A stretch of 64,000 nt of DNA from Ignavibacteriaceae bacterium (GTDB lineage Bacteria > Bacteroidota > Ignavibacteria > Ignavibacteriales > Ignavibacteriaceae). The first letter of the stretch is position 1. Every line of letters starts with the position of its first letter. The DNA lies in contig JABWCL010000018.1 of assembly GCA_013360295.1 (NCBI GenBank), positions 16,699 to 80,698 on the forward strand. Reading direction: 5' to 3'. Of this stretch, positions 1 through 8,005 are shown one piece after another. The position numbers were made by a program, and so were the translations under genes. The notes under the pieces were generated by a model. That model was not told the DNA's origin, made no database searches, and saw only the letters and a program-made list of their open reading frames with translations.

Positions 1-181
1 AAACAATCTTCTTGGGGGCATTGCTTATTATGCGTACCGGGATACTTAAATACCGCTTCCGTGCCGGGATTTTTTCATCGTCGCCATCTGAGGAGAGGAA
101 ATGATACCGGAGCGATGAAATTTCCGTTACCCACAATTTGTGGGGCTAACATCGATTATGCGCTGCGGGCAAAATTCAAAA
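1..181. other. Left-edge non-coding stretch
   Basis: I see no convincing reading frame, RNA gene or strong hairpin here. It lies downstream of the minus-strand cation-transporter gene that ends at 182, so it is that gene's 3' flank or the edge of something outside the window. Confidence 0.4.
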
Positions 182-976
182 CTATTTTGCCAACTGCAAA
201 ATGCGGTAAGCACCTCTTGCAACAATAATAAAGACCACCGTTCCAATTATCAGGTCGGGGTAAGCGGAGTTCAATAAATTGACAAGTATACCCGCAACAA
301 TCACTCCTGCGTTTATAATCACATCGTTTGATGTGAAGATCATACTCGCCTGCATATGAGCTTCCTTGCTTTTACTTTTTTGGAGCAGGTAAAGACAGGT
401 CACATTAGCGGTTAAAGCAAAAACCGAGACAATAATCATTGTAAGAAAGTCGGGAATTTCTTCAATACCGATAAACCTTCGTATGACTTCGTTAATGCCT
501 ATTATTGCCAGAGCTATCTGGAAATACCCGGCAAATTTGGCAATATTCTTCTTCTTTGCGGCGGTTGTGCCTACCGCTAAAAGCGCCATACCATAGACAA
601 CCGCGTCCGCGAGCATATCAAGGCTGTCCGCCACCAGCCCCATTGAACCGGCGATAAACCCTGTTAGTATTTCTATTCCGAAAAAAGAAAAATTTATTGC
701 AAGTACAATCCAAAGCAGGTTTCGCTCTTCCGAATGAGTACCGGCATTTAATGATTCGTCTGTTTCGTTAGAAGATAAAATTGAAGTATTCAGGTTCAGT
801 TCTTCCAGTGAGGAGAGAATGTGATCTTTTTCTCCCCTGTGAAATACGGTTAGTTTCCTGTTGGGTATATCAAAACCAAGCGATTCAATTTCTGTAAACC
901 CCTGAAGTTTCATTCTCACCATCTGCTCTTCACTTGGGCAGTCCATTTTTTCTATTCTGAAGATAGTTTTTTGCAT
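182..976 (-). CDS. Cation diffusion facilitator-like transporter with N-terminal HMA-like domain
   Basis: About 264 residues. The first ~65 residues resemble a heavy-metal-associated fold with the motif MDCPSEE, which has one Cys where classic HMA domains have CxxC. A five- to six-helix membrane part follows (about residues 90-262). It contains the CDF signature GSMGLVADSLDMLADA, whose two Asp residues match the TM2 metal site, and a second polar site SND in a later helix. The large C-terminal cytoplasmic domain of YiiP/CzcD-type CDFs is absent, so the protein stops at the last helix. The likely role is efflux of a divalent or soft metal at the inner membrane; the metal is unknown. ATG at 976 is preferred; an in-frame GTG lies at 982. 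No partner gene is visible in the window. Confidence 0.75.
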   Translation of the reverse strand: MQKTIFRIEKMDCPSEEQMVRMKLQGFTEIESLGFDIPNRKLTVFHRGEKDHILSSLEELNLNTSILSSNETDESLNAGTHSEERNLLWIVLAINFSFFGIEILTGFIAGSMGLVADSLDMLADAVVYGMALLAVGTTAAKKKNIAKFAGYFQIALAIIGINEVIRRFIGIEEIPDFLTMIIVSVFALTANVTCLYLLQKSKSKEAHMQASMIFTSNDVIINAGVIVAGILVNLLNSAYPDLIIGTVVFIIVARGAYRILQLAK

Positions 977-982
977 ACTCAC

Positions 983-1522
983 TGATCTGTAAAAAATCCT
1001 TAATTCATTTTTTGCCGGTAATCAGTTTAAAATTTAATGAATTTTTTAATGCCGTAAAGCCTTTGCTCATATGTTTCCTGAAACTATTATTTTAGGATAC
1101 TTCGGGAAACGGCAAAACTCCCGGAATTTGATTTCTTTTTTCATCTGCAGGGGGCATATTTAATCATCCGAAGTCCGGCATTTTATCGGTACCCGATCTG
1201 AATTGCTGAAAGACCCCCGCCACACCCTTTGGGCAATTGATAATACAGTCTATCACAGATTGCCTCATCGGATTATTAATGACCTTTGATGATAAATTCA
1301 GGCACGCTTTTTGCATATATATATTGTTAATTAAGGTAAATGTAATTAAGCATCTGTTCTGTTGAGTTTTTACACACCGCCGTAAGTGCTTTAATTACAA
1401 TAAATTAACGGGAATTTTACCCCGCGGTAATTTAATATTTATAATAATGTTGATAATTGCAGGTGTTCATTATTCCCATATCCAAGAAAAAAATTGATTT
1501 TATTAAAAATTCCAGATGAATT
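983..1522. other. Intergenic region between divergent cation transporter and korDABC
   Basis: About 540 bases without a credible gene. It must hold promoters for both flanking, divergently transcribed units. The only site I can name is the sigma-54-like element at 1301-1315. The rest is A/T-rich with no obvious repeat. Confidence 0.5.
1301..1315 (+). promoter_or_regulatory. Sigma-54 (RpoN) -24/-12 promoter match upstream of korDABC
   Basis: GGCACG then four bases then TTGCA, matching the consensus TGGCACG-N4-TTGCW at every position except the first T. GG and GC are exactly 12 bases apart, as sigma-54 requires. It predicts a start near 1327 and a leader of about 195 bases before korD. No enhancer-binding protein gene is visible nearby. 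Confidence 0.5.
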
Positions 1523-1768
1523 ATGACTGAGAAGAAAGAAAAAAAAGTCAAAGGAACCGTAGTCGTTTCAATGGAGAGGTGTAAAGGCTGCGGATTCTGT
1601 GTTGAATTCTGCCCCACAAACGCCCTCAAACTTTCCGAACAATATAACGCCAAGGGCTACCACCCGCCGGTTTTAATCTCCAGGGACCTCTGCAGCGGCT
1701 GCGATATGTGCGGCTTGCTCTGTCCTGATTTCGCAATCTATGGCGTACGCCTGAAATCAAGAGCATAG
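1523..1768 (+). CDS. korD: 2-oxoacid:ferredoxin oxidoreductase delta subunit (2x[4Fe-4S] ferredoxin)
   Basis: 81 residues with two complete 4Fe-4S cluster motifs, CKGCGFCVEFCP (about residues 19-30) and CSGCDMCGLLCP (about 54-65), the hallmark of a two-cluster ferredoxin subunit. It is the first gene of a four-gene operon, 8 bases ahead of korA. In this enzyme family the delta subunit relays electrons from the thiamine-pyrophosphate centre of KorB to external ferredoxin in the cytoplasm. The start has only a weak ribosome-binding site. Confidence 0.9.
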   Translation: MTEKKEKKVKGTVVVSMERCKGCGFCVEFCPTNALKLSEQYNAKGYHPPVLISRDLCSGCDMCGLLCPDFAIYGVRLKSRA

Positions 1769-1776
1769 AGGAAAAA

Positions 1777-2943
1777 ATGGAAAAAGCTGATCCAAAAGGC
1801 GTGCTTACCGGTAAGCACTTTATTGACGGTGACCACGCCTGTGCTGAAGGCGCTCTTGCCGCCGGATGCCGTTTTGTGGCGGGTTACCCGATCACACCTT
1901 CCACCGAGGTGGTGGAAAGAATTGCCGACAGGTTTCCTAAAGTCGGCGGTATGTTCATCCAAATGGAAGACGAAATTGCCTCCTCCATTGCCATACAAGG
2001 CGCGGTGTGGGGCGGGAAAAAAGCGATGACGGTTACATCAGGCCCAGGCTTCTCGCTGATGATGGAGCATATCGGGCTTGCGGCTATGACCGAAACCCCG
2101 CTGGTGATTGTAGATGTTCAGAGGGCAGGCCCGTCTACCGGACTCCCGACTCAGCCCGCGCAGGGTGATATGATGCAGGCACGCTGGGGTTCGCACGGCG
2201 ATTATGCCACAATTGCAATCTGTCCTAACTCTCCGCAGGAGTGCTTCGATCTTACCATCAAAGCGTTTAATCTCTCTGAACAGTTTCGCGTTCCTGTTCT
2301 TTTTATGATGGATGAATGTGTCGGGCATATGACCGAGCGCGTGGAAATACCCGAACCGCAAAAGATAGATGTTTATCCCCGAAGGTACTACACCGGTCCG
2401 GTTGAGGATTATCTTCCTTTCAAAGCGGATGATGACCTTGTTCCGCCGATAGTGAAAGCAGGAGATGGTTATAAAGTGCACGTAACCGGCTTAACGCACG
2501 ACGAAAAAGGTTACCCGGCTATGACAGTCGCCGCGCAGGAAAAACTTGTCCCGAGGCTTCTGAATAAAATTAAACATAATATAGATAAGATATCAGACTA
2601 CCGCGAAGACCAGGTGGAAGGCGCGGATGTTGTGGTGGTTACGTACGGTATCACTTCTCGTACTGCCATACCGGCGATTGAACGCGCGAGGGCGGAAGGT
2701 TACAAAGTCGGGCACCTGAGGCTCGTGGTTGTATGGCCTTTCCCCGAACAGTATATCAGGACACTTGCAGGTAAAATAAAATCGTATGTAGTGCCTGAGC
2801 TTAACTTCGGACAGATCGCGCTCGAAGTTGAGAGATGCGCCGGCGGTAAAGCTCCTGTAACACTTGTTCCGCATCCCGGCGGTACTGTTCATAATCCTGA
2901 TGTTATTTATAAAGCGATCATATCGAGTTTGAAAGGAAATTAA
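1777..2943 (+). CDS. korA: 2-oxoacid:ferredoxin oxidoreductase alpha subunit
   Basis: 388 residues, usual for a separate KorA. The N-terminal pyrimidine-binding domain carries GYPITPSTEVVE (about residues 37-48). A transketolase C-terminal-like domain follows (about 270-388, beginning around VVVTYGITSR). With KorB it forms the thiamine-pyrophosphate site that interconverts 2-oxoglutarate plus CoA and succinyl-CoA plus CO2 using ferredoxin. 2-Oxoglutarate is the likely substrate because of the KorABCD layout, but another 2-oxoacid cannot be excluded. GAGG lies just upstream of the ATG. The product belongs to central carbon metabolism (oxidative or reductive TCA). Confidence 0.92.
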   Translation: MEKADPKGVLTGKHFIDGDHACAEGALAAGCRFVAGYPITPSTEVVERIADRFPKVGGMFIQMEDEIASSIAIQGAVWGGKKAMTVTSGPGFSLMMEHIGLAAMTETPLVIVDVQRAGPSTGLPTQPAQGDMMQARWGSHGDYATIAICPNSPQECFDLTIKAFNLSEQFRVPVLFMMDECVGHMTERVEIPEPQKIDVYPRRYYTGPVEDYLPFKADDDLVPPIVKAGDGYKVHVTGLTHDEKGYPAMTVAAQEKLVPRLLNKIKHNIDKISDYREDQVEGADVVVVTYGITSRTAIPAIERARAEGYKVGHLRLVVVWPFPEQYIRTLAGKIKSYVVPELNFGQIALEVERCAGGKAPVTLVPHPGGTVHNPDVIYKAIISSLKGN

Positions 2944-2944
2944 T

Positions 2945-3853
2945 ATGACAGACAGTGTAGATATATTGATGGAAATTGATGAATCGGTTCAGCCGAATCC
3001 GGTTGAAGCTTTTCTGAGGATGGACAGGATCCCGCATATCTGGTGCCCGGGGTGCGGAATCGGAACAACTGTAAACTGTTTCGCCCGCGGACTTGAGCAG
3101 AGCGGTCTTGATCTTGATAAAGTTGCGATTGTATCCGGTATCGGATGCAGCGGAAGAGTCGCCGGGTATATGAATATGGATTCTTTCCACACAACACACG
3201 GAAGAGCGATCCCTTTCGCTACGGGACTGAAACTCGCGAATCCGGAACTTAAAGTAGTTGTTTACAGCGGCGACGGAGACCTTACCGCTATCGGCGGAAA
3301 TCACTTTATTCACGCCTGCCGGCGTAATGTTGATATGACGGTTATCCTTATAAATAATCATACATACGGAATGACCGGCGGCCAGGTTGCGCCTACAACT
3401 CCGCTTACCGCTACCGCAACAACCGCGCCCTACGGAAACTTCGAGCAGTCATTCAATCTGCCGTATCTTGCTGAATCCTGCGGCGCAGTATATGTGGCAA
3501 GATGGACGGCATACCACGTTCGTCACGTTCAGAAAGCGATTAAAGAAGCGCTCCTTAAAAAAGGATTTTCATTTGTTGAGATTCTCGCTCCGTGCCCTAC
3601 TTTATACTCAAGAAGGAATAAACTCGGCGACGGCCTTGACCAGATGATCCATTACAAAGAAAACAGCGTAATCCAGCACGGAGCCGATACTAAAACAGTC
3701 GGGCTTGGCTTCCAGGAAAAGATTGTACTTGGTAAGTTCGTTGATATCGAGCGCCCGACTTACCTTGACGCGATGAATGAATACTACAAACATAAAATGG
3801 GCGATTCATTTGAAATATATACAGGAAGGAGCTGTGCCTGTGACACGAACTGA
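2945..3853 (+). CDS. korB: 2-oxoacid:ferredoxin oxidoreductase beta subunit (TPP-binding)
   Basis: 302 residues. WCPGCG near residue 36 and the thiamine-pyrophosphate/Mg motif GDGDLTAIGGNH with a downstream NNHTYGMTGGQ are typical of the beta subunit. The ATG follows the korA stop by one base, with AAAGGA ahead of it. Its 3' end overlaps the start of korC, so the operon is translationally coupled. It is catalytic together with KorA. Confidence 0.93.
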   Translation: MTDSVDILMEIDESVQPNPVEAFLRMDRIPHIWCPGCGIGTTVNCFARGLEQSGLDLDKVAIVSGIGCSGRVAGYMNMDSFHTTHGRAIPFATGLKLANPELKVVVYSGDGDLTAIGGNHFIHACRRNVDMTVILINNHTYGMTGGQVAPTTPLTATATTAPYGNFEQSFNLPYLAESCGAVYVARWTAYHVRHVQKAIKEALLKKGFSFVEILAPCPTLYSRRNKLGDGLDQMIHYKENSVIQHGADTKTVGLGFQEKIVLGKFVDIERPTYLDAMNEYYKHKMGDSFEIYTGRSCACDTN

Positions 3854-4409
3854 AATTAAAATCGGCGGATTCGGCGGTCAGGGTGTTATCCTGAGCGGAT
3901 ACATCATCGGCAGAGCCGCTTCAATATTCGACAATAAATATTCAACAATGATCCAGGCATTCGGTCCCGAAGCGCGCGGAAGCGCCTGCAGCGCGCAGGT
4001 GATAGTATCGGGTGAGGAGATAGCGTATCCTTACATTACAGCGCCGGAAATAATGGTGCTGATGTCGCAGGAAGCATATACAAAGTTCTCTCCCGAATTA
4101 GCGAGCGGCGGAGTTCTCATTACAGAATCGGAACTTGTTGTTGCTAATAATCTCAGGAAAGACATAAAGCATTATTCCATTCCCGCGACCAGGATAGCCG
4201 AAGAGCTTGGTAAGAGAATGGTATTGAATATTGTAATGATGGGATTTATGACAGGCATTACCGAATTCTGTACTATGAAAGCAGTTGAACAGGCGGTGAA
4301 GGTATCGGTACCTAAAGGAACAGAAGAACTGAACCTTAAAGCTTTCAAGGCCGGTTACGAATACGCTCAGAAAATTAAAAAACCTGAAGCTGCGGAAGCG
4401 GTTGTTTAA
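3840..4409 (+). CDS. korC: 2-oxoacid:ferredoxin oxidoreductase gamma subunit
   Basis: About 189 residues beginning VTRTEIKIGGFGGQG; the glycine-rich GGFGGQG loop opens the gamma-subunit domain. I place the start at GTG 3840, 10 bases after a clear AGGAAGGA, overlapping the end of korB by 14 bases; GTG 3834 is an alternative. A longer frame back to 3777 lies inside korB and lacks family sequence. The protein completes the CoA-binding/structural part of the enzyme. It is the last gene of korDABC. Confidence 0.9.
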   Translation: MTRTEIKIGGFGGQGVILSGYIIGRAASIFDNKYSTMIQAFGPEARGSACSAQVIVSGEEIAYPYITAPEIMVLMSQEAYTKFSPELASGGVLITESELVVANNLRKDIKHYSIPATRIAEELGKRMVLNIVMMGFMTGITEFCTMKAVEQAVKVSVPKGTEELNLKAFKAGYEYAQKIKKPEAAEAVV

Positions 4410-5048
4410 TTAAGAATTAAAAATTATGAATTAGGAATTAAGTAGTTAGAAAAAATATTCTGCGCAAATTGAAAATCCCCCTGGGATTGGTTATAATTTG
4501 CAATAAAATCTCCTCCCATTTTTACACTTGTCCCATGGGGGAAAGGGGAGGCCGGGAGGGGTTATCGAAACAAATATTAAGCAATCACTTATGGTGCCGG
4601 CTCCGCTGGTTTATGAATTAAAAATTAAGAATCCCACAGGGGATTAAGAATTGTTTGTAGTTAAGAGTTAATACTTTTGCTGTTCTGTTTTAACTATCAT
4701 AAGTTTTTATACAAATATAATTCCTTAGGTTCTTTGCGTTTTCCGGGACTTTAGGGACGCGTGGGACTATTTCTTTTTATTGAAATATAAACGCTTCACA
4801 CTTGCTGGTTTTTGTGTGAGGCGTTTTTTTTATAAACCGTTTTGCTTTGTGTTCTTTGCGTTGTCCTGGCGTCTTTGCGTTTTCAGGGATTTTAATGACC
4901 CCGGGGACGTTTTACTGCCACTCATTTGGTTTAAATGTTAAAATGATAATCTATGCAAATCCGTTGTATCTGAGTTATCTGCGTTCCCATTCCCCCTGCT
5001 AACAATACTAATTTTTCGTATTTTTCAGTAAAGAATAACCATAACCTG
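4410..5048. other. Repeat-rich intergenic region
   Basis: About 640 bases without a gene. It contains A/T-rich 'ATTAAGAATTAAAAATTA'-type repeats at 4409-4442 and 4613-4670, G-rich tracts near 4480-4565, an intrinsic terminator at 4788-4830, and 'TTTGCGTT' repeat units at about 4733-4742 and 4850-4883. These elements recur in other spacers of this window. Confidence 0.5.
4788..4830 (+). terminator. Intrinsic terminator downstream of korDABC
   Basis: AACGCTTCACAC pairs with GTGTGAGGCGTT (one G-T pair) around a loop of about 11 bases, followed by eight T. It is the first strong terminator after korC on the plus strand, about 380 bases downstream. Confidence 0.75.
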
Positions 5049-6215
5049 ATGAAAAAACTATTTACCCTAATCATTTTACTTTCTGCTTTTCTCTTCCCCG
5101 CGCAGGATAGCCTTGTCTTTATCATTCGCGTGGATGACATACAATCCCGCAACACCACCACGCTTCCGCGCAGCATAAACGATTTCCAGAACGCGGTAGA
5201 AACCCGAGGCGGGAAGGTTACCTGGGCGGTAATACCGCACAGGCTGATAGAAACACAAAACTATAACGGTATCCTCTCCGCTGAGATAAGAGCCTCAGCT
5301 TTACGTGGACACGAAGTTTCTCTTCACGGTTACAATCATATCTGTCAGAGATGCAACGGGTCAAGCCACGAAATGTATTGCACAGCCACACAGACTCCTT
5401 TTACTTTATCGCAGCAGCTTGCATTGCTTGACAGCGGTATGAAAGTGCTGTGGGATTCCCTTGGGATTGTCCCAAAAAGCTTTGTTCCTCCCGGGCACGC
5501 GGCCGATACCACAACCTGGGCAGCCCTTACTATGAGGGGTTTTCCCTGGCTCTCATCTACAGGTGTAAGAAAAAATTTTATTTACAATAATCTTTACAAT
5601 CTTGCCCCGCATAATGAATTTACCTGGCAGTTAACGCAATCACAGTTCACCGCTAAACTGAACCAGGCTCTCGCGGAGATTAAAACAAACGGAGTTTCGG
5701 ACGGATATTATTGCCTTCTCCTGCACGATCCCTTTATCCGCGCAGGATATGAGAATGGGGTTGTGATCAACTGGACTGCCGCGCTGCTTGATTCCCTTAA
5801 CGCCTATTTCGGAAGCCGCATTAAATATATGACCATCTCAGAAGCAGGCGCTTACTTCCGTGACGGCATTACAACAAATATCCGTGATAATAAAAACCTC
5901 GCGGGGGATTCTTACCTCCTGCAGAATTTCCCGAATCCGTTCAGCGGTTCCACGCAAATCAGTTACACTGTTCAGGAAAACAATAAACCTGCGGATTCCC
6001 GCAGGTTAACGGAAGCCGGTGGATACATAAACAAAATATCACTAAAAGTGTATGATCTTTTAGGAAGGGAAGTCGCAACACTTGCTGATGGTTATCAGCA
6101 GGCAGGAAAGTATAATGTAGTATTCAACAGCAGCGGTTTGCCCAACGGCATCTACTATTACAGGTTACAGGCAGGAGAGGTTAATGAAACCAGGAAGATG
6201 ATTATTCTGCGATAA
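5049..6215 (+). CDS. Secreted polysaccharide-deacetylase-like protein with T9SS sorting domain
   Basis: 388 residues. A signal peptide covers about the first 18 residues (ends FPAQ). The middle (about 20-275) resembles the NodB/DUF2334 deacetylase fold, with an early VDD that could bind metal, a histidine motif HGYNH, and a later LHDPF. The C-terminal ~95 residues form a type IX secretion sorting domain (QNFPNPFSGST, LKVYDLLGREVATL, GIYYYRLQAG, KMIILR), so the protein should be exported to the cell surface or medium. The linker inside the sorting domain carries an in-frame palindromic insertion (5986-6007). Deacetylation of a surface glycan is the likely role; the substrate is unknown. Confidence 0.75.
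   Translation: MKKLFTLIILLSAFLFPAQDSLVFIIRVDDIQSRNTTTLPRSINDFQNAVETRGGKVTWAVIPHRLIETQNYNGILSAEIRASALRGHEVSLHGYNHICQRCNGSSHEMYCTATQTPFTLSQQLALLDSGMKVLWDSLGIVPKSFVPPGHAADTTTWAALTMRGFPWLSSTGVRKNFIYNNLYNLAPHNEFTWQLTQSQFTAKLNQALAEIKTNGVSDGYYCLLLHDPFIRAGYENGVVINWTAALLDSLNAYFGSRIKYMTISEAGAYFRDGITTNIRDNKNLAGDSYLLQNFPNPFSGSTQISYTVQENNKPADSRRLTEAGGYINKISLKVYDLLGREVATLADGYQQAGKYNVVFNSSGLPNGIYYYRLQAGEVNETRKMIILR
5986..6007. repeat. In-frame palindromic element inside the sorting domain
   Basis: AACCTGCGG-ATTC-CCGCAGGTT, a perfect 9-bp stem with a 4-base loop, read through in frame as part of KPADSRRLTEAGG. The stretch lies in the variable loop between the PNPF strand and the LKVYDLLG strand and lengthens that loop relative to the paralogues. 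Confidence 0.6.
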
Positions 6216-6613
6216 GGTTTGGGGTCAGCGGGAACTGAGTATAAATTTATCCGGAATCAGATAAATCTGCCTGCCGGATATTTTGTATTCCCCGTTTTTA
6301 CTTTTGATTTTTGGTGATAATATCAGTAATTTAAAGCCGGAATTAGCGGTTTTATTTGCATTTTTTTGCGGATCGGAATAAAAAGGAAACAATCCTGTGA
6401 TTTTTATTTTTTACCGGTACTTTAACCGGGCACGTGCCCGCTCGTCTTTTTACATATCCTGTTTCAGGGATATCCTTCGATTGATCCCTCCCCTGAAAAA
6501 CGCCGTTCCTCAAAATTCTTTTGTGTTAAATAGTACTCCTATACTCCGCTTTCCCAAATATCCTTCAGCCACGTCACCTCTATTCCTCAACAAAGAAATT
6601 TAATGGATAGAAT
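6216..6613. other. Intergenic spacer, nothing recognised
   Basis: About 400 bases. A 68-codon plus-strand frame at 6397-6603 is low-complexity and unlike any family I know, so I do not call it. No strong hairpin or repeat was seen; the promoter of the LamG gene is presumably here. Confidence 0.4.
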
Positions 6614-7981
6614 ATGAAATACTCTCTGCTCTTTATTCTTACACTGTCACTTATTTATAATATAGCAGCGGCTGAGAATCCCGGCAGAAATAATTCTAAT
6701 CCCGGACAGAAGATCAAAACACCCCCCGCTGTTTCGGGTCTTACAAATGGCCTCGCGGCATACTATCCTTTTAACGGAAACGCCAACGACGAAAGCGGCA
6801 ATGGTAACCACGGCACAGTTTATGGAGCAGCGTTAACGGAAGACAGATTTGGCGCTTATGAAAGTGCGATGCGGTTTTTTGGTCCGGATATGAACTACAT
6901 TCTCATAAATAATTCACCAAGCCTTATGTTCAGCACAAACGCCATCTCAATATCCGTATGGGTGAATGTTGAGCAATTCTTTTACTGGGACACCACAAGG
7001 TTTGTCCCGGTGCTTTCAAAAGAAGTGAATGATAAGGATAATATTCTCGAAACTCCTGATTACGAAATACTCAGCGTCAATGATTCGCTGGGTTTCTGGC
7101 CCGTCGGGACACTGCATTATAATTTCCAGTTAAACCGGTGGGTACATATTTGTGTGGTTTGGGATGGCGGCACGCTTAGTCTATATGAAAACGGTAACCT
7201 TGCGGCTAGCCGGGCGGTACAGTTCACAATGGCCTATACCTTAAGTAATCTCCACCTCGGCGCAAACCTTCATCTTGGGGATGAATACCTCACCGGAAAA
7301 CTTGATGATATCAGAATATACAGCCGCGCGCTGTCTCCGGAAGAAGTGGATTCACTCTATCACGAAGGGGGATGGATGCAGGAAATTATTCGTGTTGAAT
7401 CTCCAAACGGCGGAGAAGAGTGGCTCGCGGGCGCCCCGCAACAGATAACCTGGAGCAGCACAAATGTGGATAATGTAAAGATTGAGTTTACAACAAATGG
7501 CGGACAGGAGTGGAGGGTGATTTCAGATAACGTTCCAGCGGACAGGAGAGCTTATGAATGGACGGCAGACAGTGCATCTTCTGATGAGTGCAAAATAAAA
7601 ATATCTTCCGTTGAAAAGCCCTCCGTTTTTGATGAAAGCGATTCACTTTTTTCCATAGTTCTCCCCGCCGGGCTCGATGAGTCGGAGGTAACCATAACCG
7701 GAAAATCAGCGCTTTACCAAAACTCCCCGAATCCCGTGACTAACTCAACACGAATCAGATACACCGTTCCAATGAACAATGATCAACGATCAATGATCAA
7801 AGTGGTTCTTAAGGTGTATGATTTGTTGGGTAGGGAGATTGCTGTTCTGGCTGATGAAGAAAAATCTCCTGGTGAATACGAGGTTGAATTCAACGCCGCG
7901 GGGTTACCGAGCGGGGTTTATATGTACCGGCTGACTTCCGGCAGGAATGTTGAAGCGAATAAAATGATTTTGATACGTTAA
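6614..7981 (+). CDS. Secreted LamG/concanavalin-like protein with T9SS sorting domain
   Basis: 455 residues. Signal peptide of about 20 residues. Residues ~45-255 form a LamG-type beta-sandwich (LAAYYPFNGNANDESGNGNHG near the start, LDDIRIYSRALSPEEV at the end), common in carbohydrate-binding or adhesive surface proteins. Residues ~260-350 match a small beta-domain seen in secreted proteins (SPNGGEEWLAG ... ITWSS). The sorting domain occupies the last ~90 residues. Its DNA is nearly identical to that of the three downstream propeller genes, including the GATCA triplet repeat at 7781-7800. No catalytic residues are evident, so a binding or structural role at the cell surface is likely. Confidence 0.8.
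   Translation: MKYSLLFILTLSLIYNIAAAENPGRNNSNPGQKIKTPPAVSGLTNGLAAYYPFNGNANDESGNGNHGTVYGAALTEDRFGAYESAMRFFGPDMNYILINNSPSLMFSTNAISISVWVNVEQFFYWDTTRFVPVLSKEVNDKDNILETPDYEILSVNDSLGFWPVGTLHYNFQLNRWVHICVVWDGGTLSLYENGNLAASRAVQFTMAYTLSNLHLGANLHLGDEYLTGKLDDIRIYSRALSPEEVDSLYHEGGWMQEIIRVESPNGGEEWLAGAPQQITWSSTNVDNVKIEFTTNGGQEWRVISDNVPADRRAYEWTADSASSDECKIKISSVEKPSVFDESDSLFSIVLPAGLDESEVTITGKSALYQNSPNPVTNSTRIRYTVPMNNDQRSMIKVVLKVYDLLGREIAVLADEEKSPGEYEVEFNAAGLPSGVYMYRLTSGRNVEANKMILIR
7781..7800 (+). repeat. GATCA triplet repeat in sorting-domain linker (copy 1 of 4)
   Basis: Three GATCA units in 20 bases, read in frame as NDQRSMIK. Matching copies lie at 9932-9951, 12134-12153 and 14318-14337 in the three propeller genes, always in the same loop of the sorting domain. 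Each copy contains three GATC sites. Confidence 0.7.
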
Positions 7982-8005
7982 GCCTTTAACGAGAAGGGAC
8001 CCATT

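Noticed and set aside
3777..3839. Upstream ATG of korC at 3777
   Set aside because: The extra residues lie inside korB, show no gamma-subunit sequence, and the GTG at 3840 has a strong AGGAAGGA site.
5986..6007. Transcription terminator
   Set aside because: The hairpin lies inside an open frame and has no T-run after it.
6397..6603. 68-codon plus-strand frame as a gene
   Set aside because: No ribosome-binding site, odd composition and no family likeness; it ends just before the real LamG gene.
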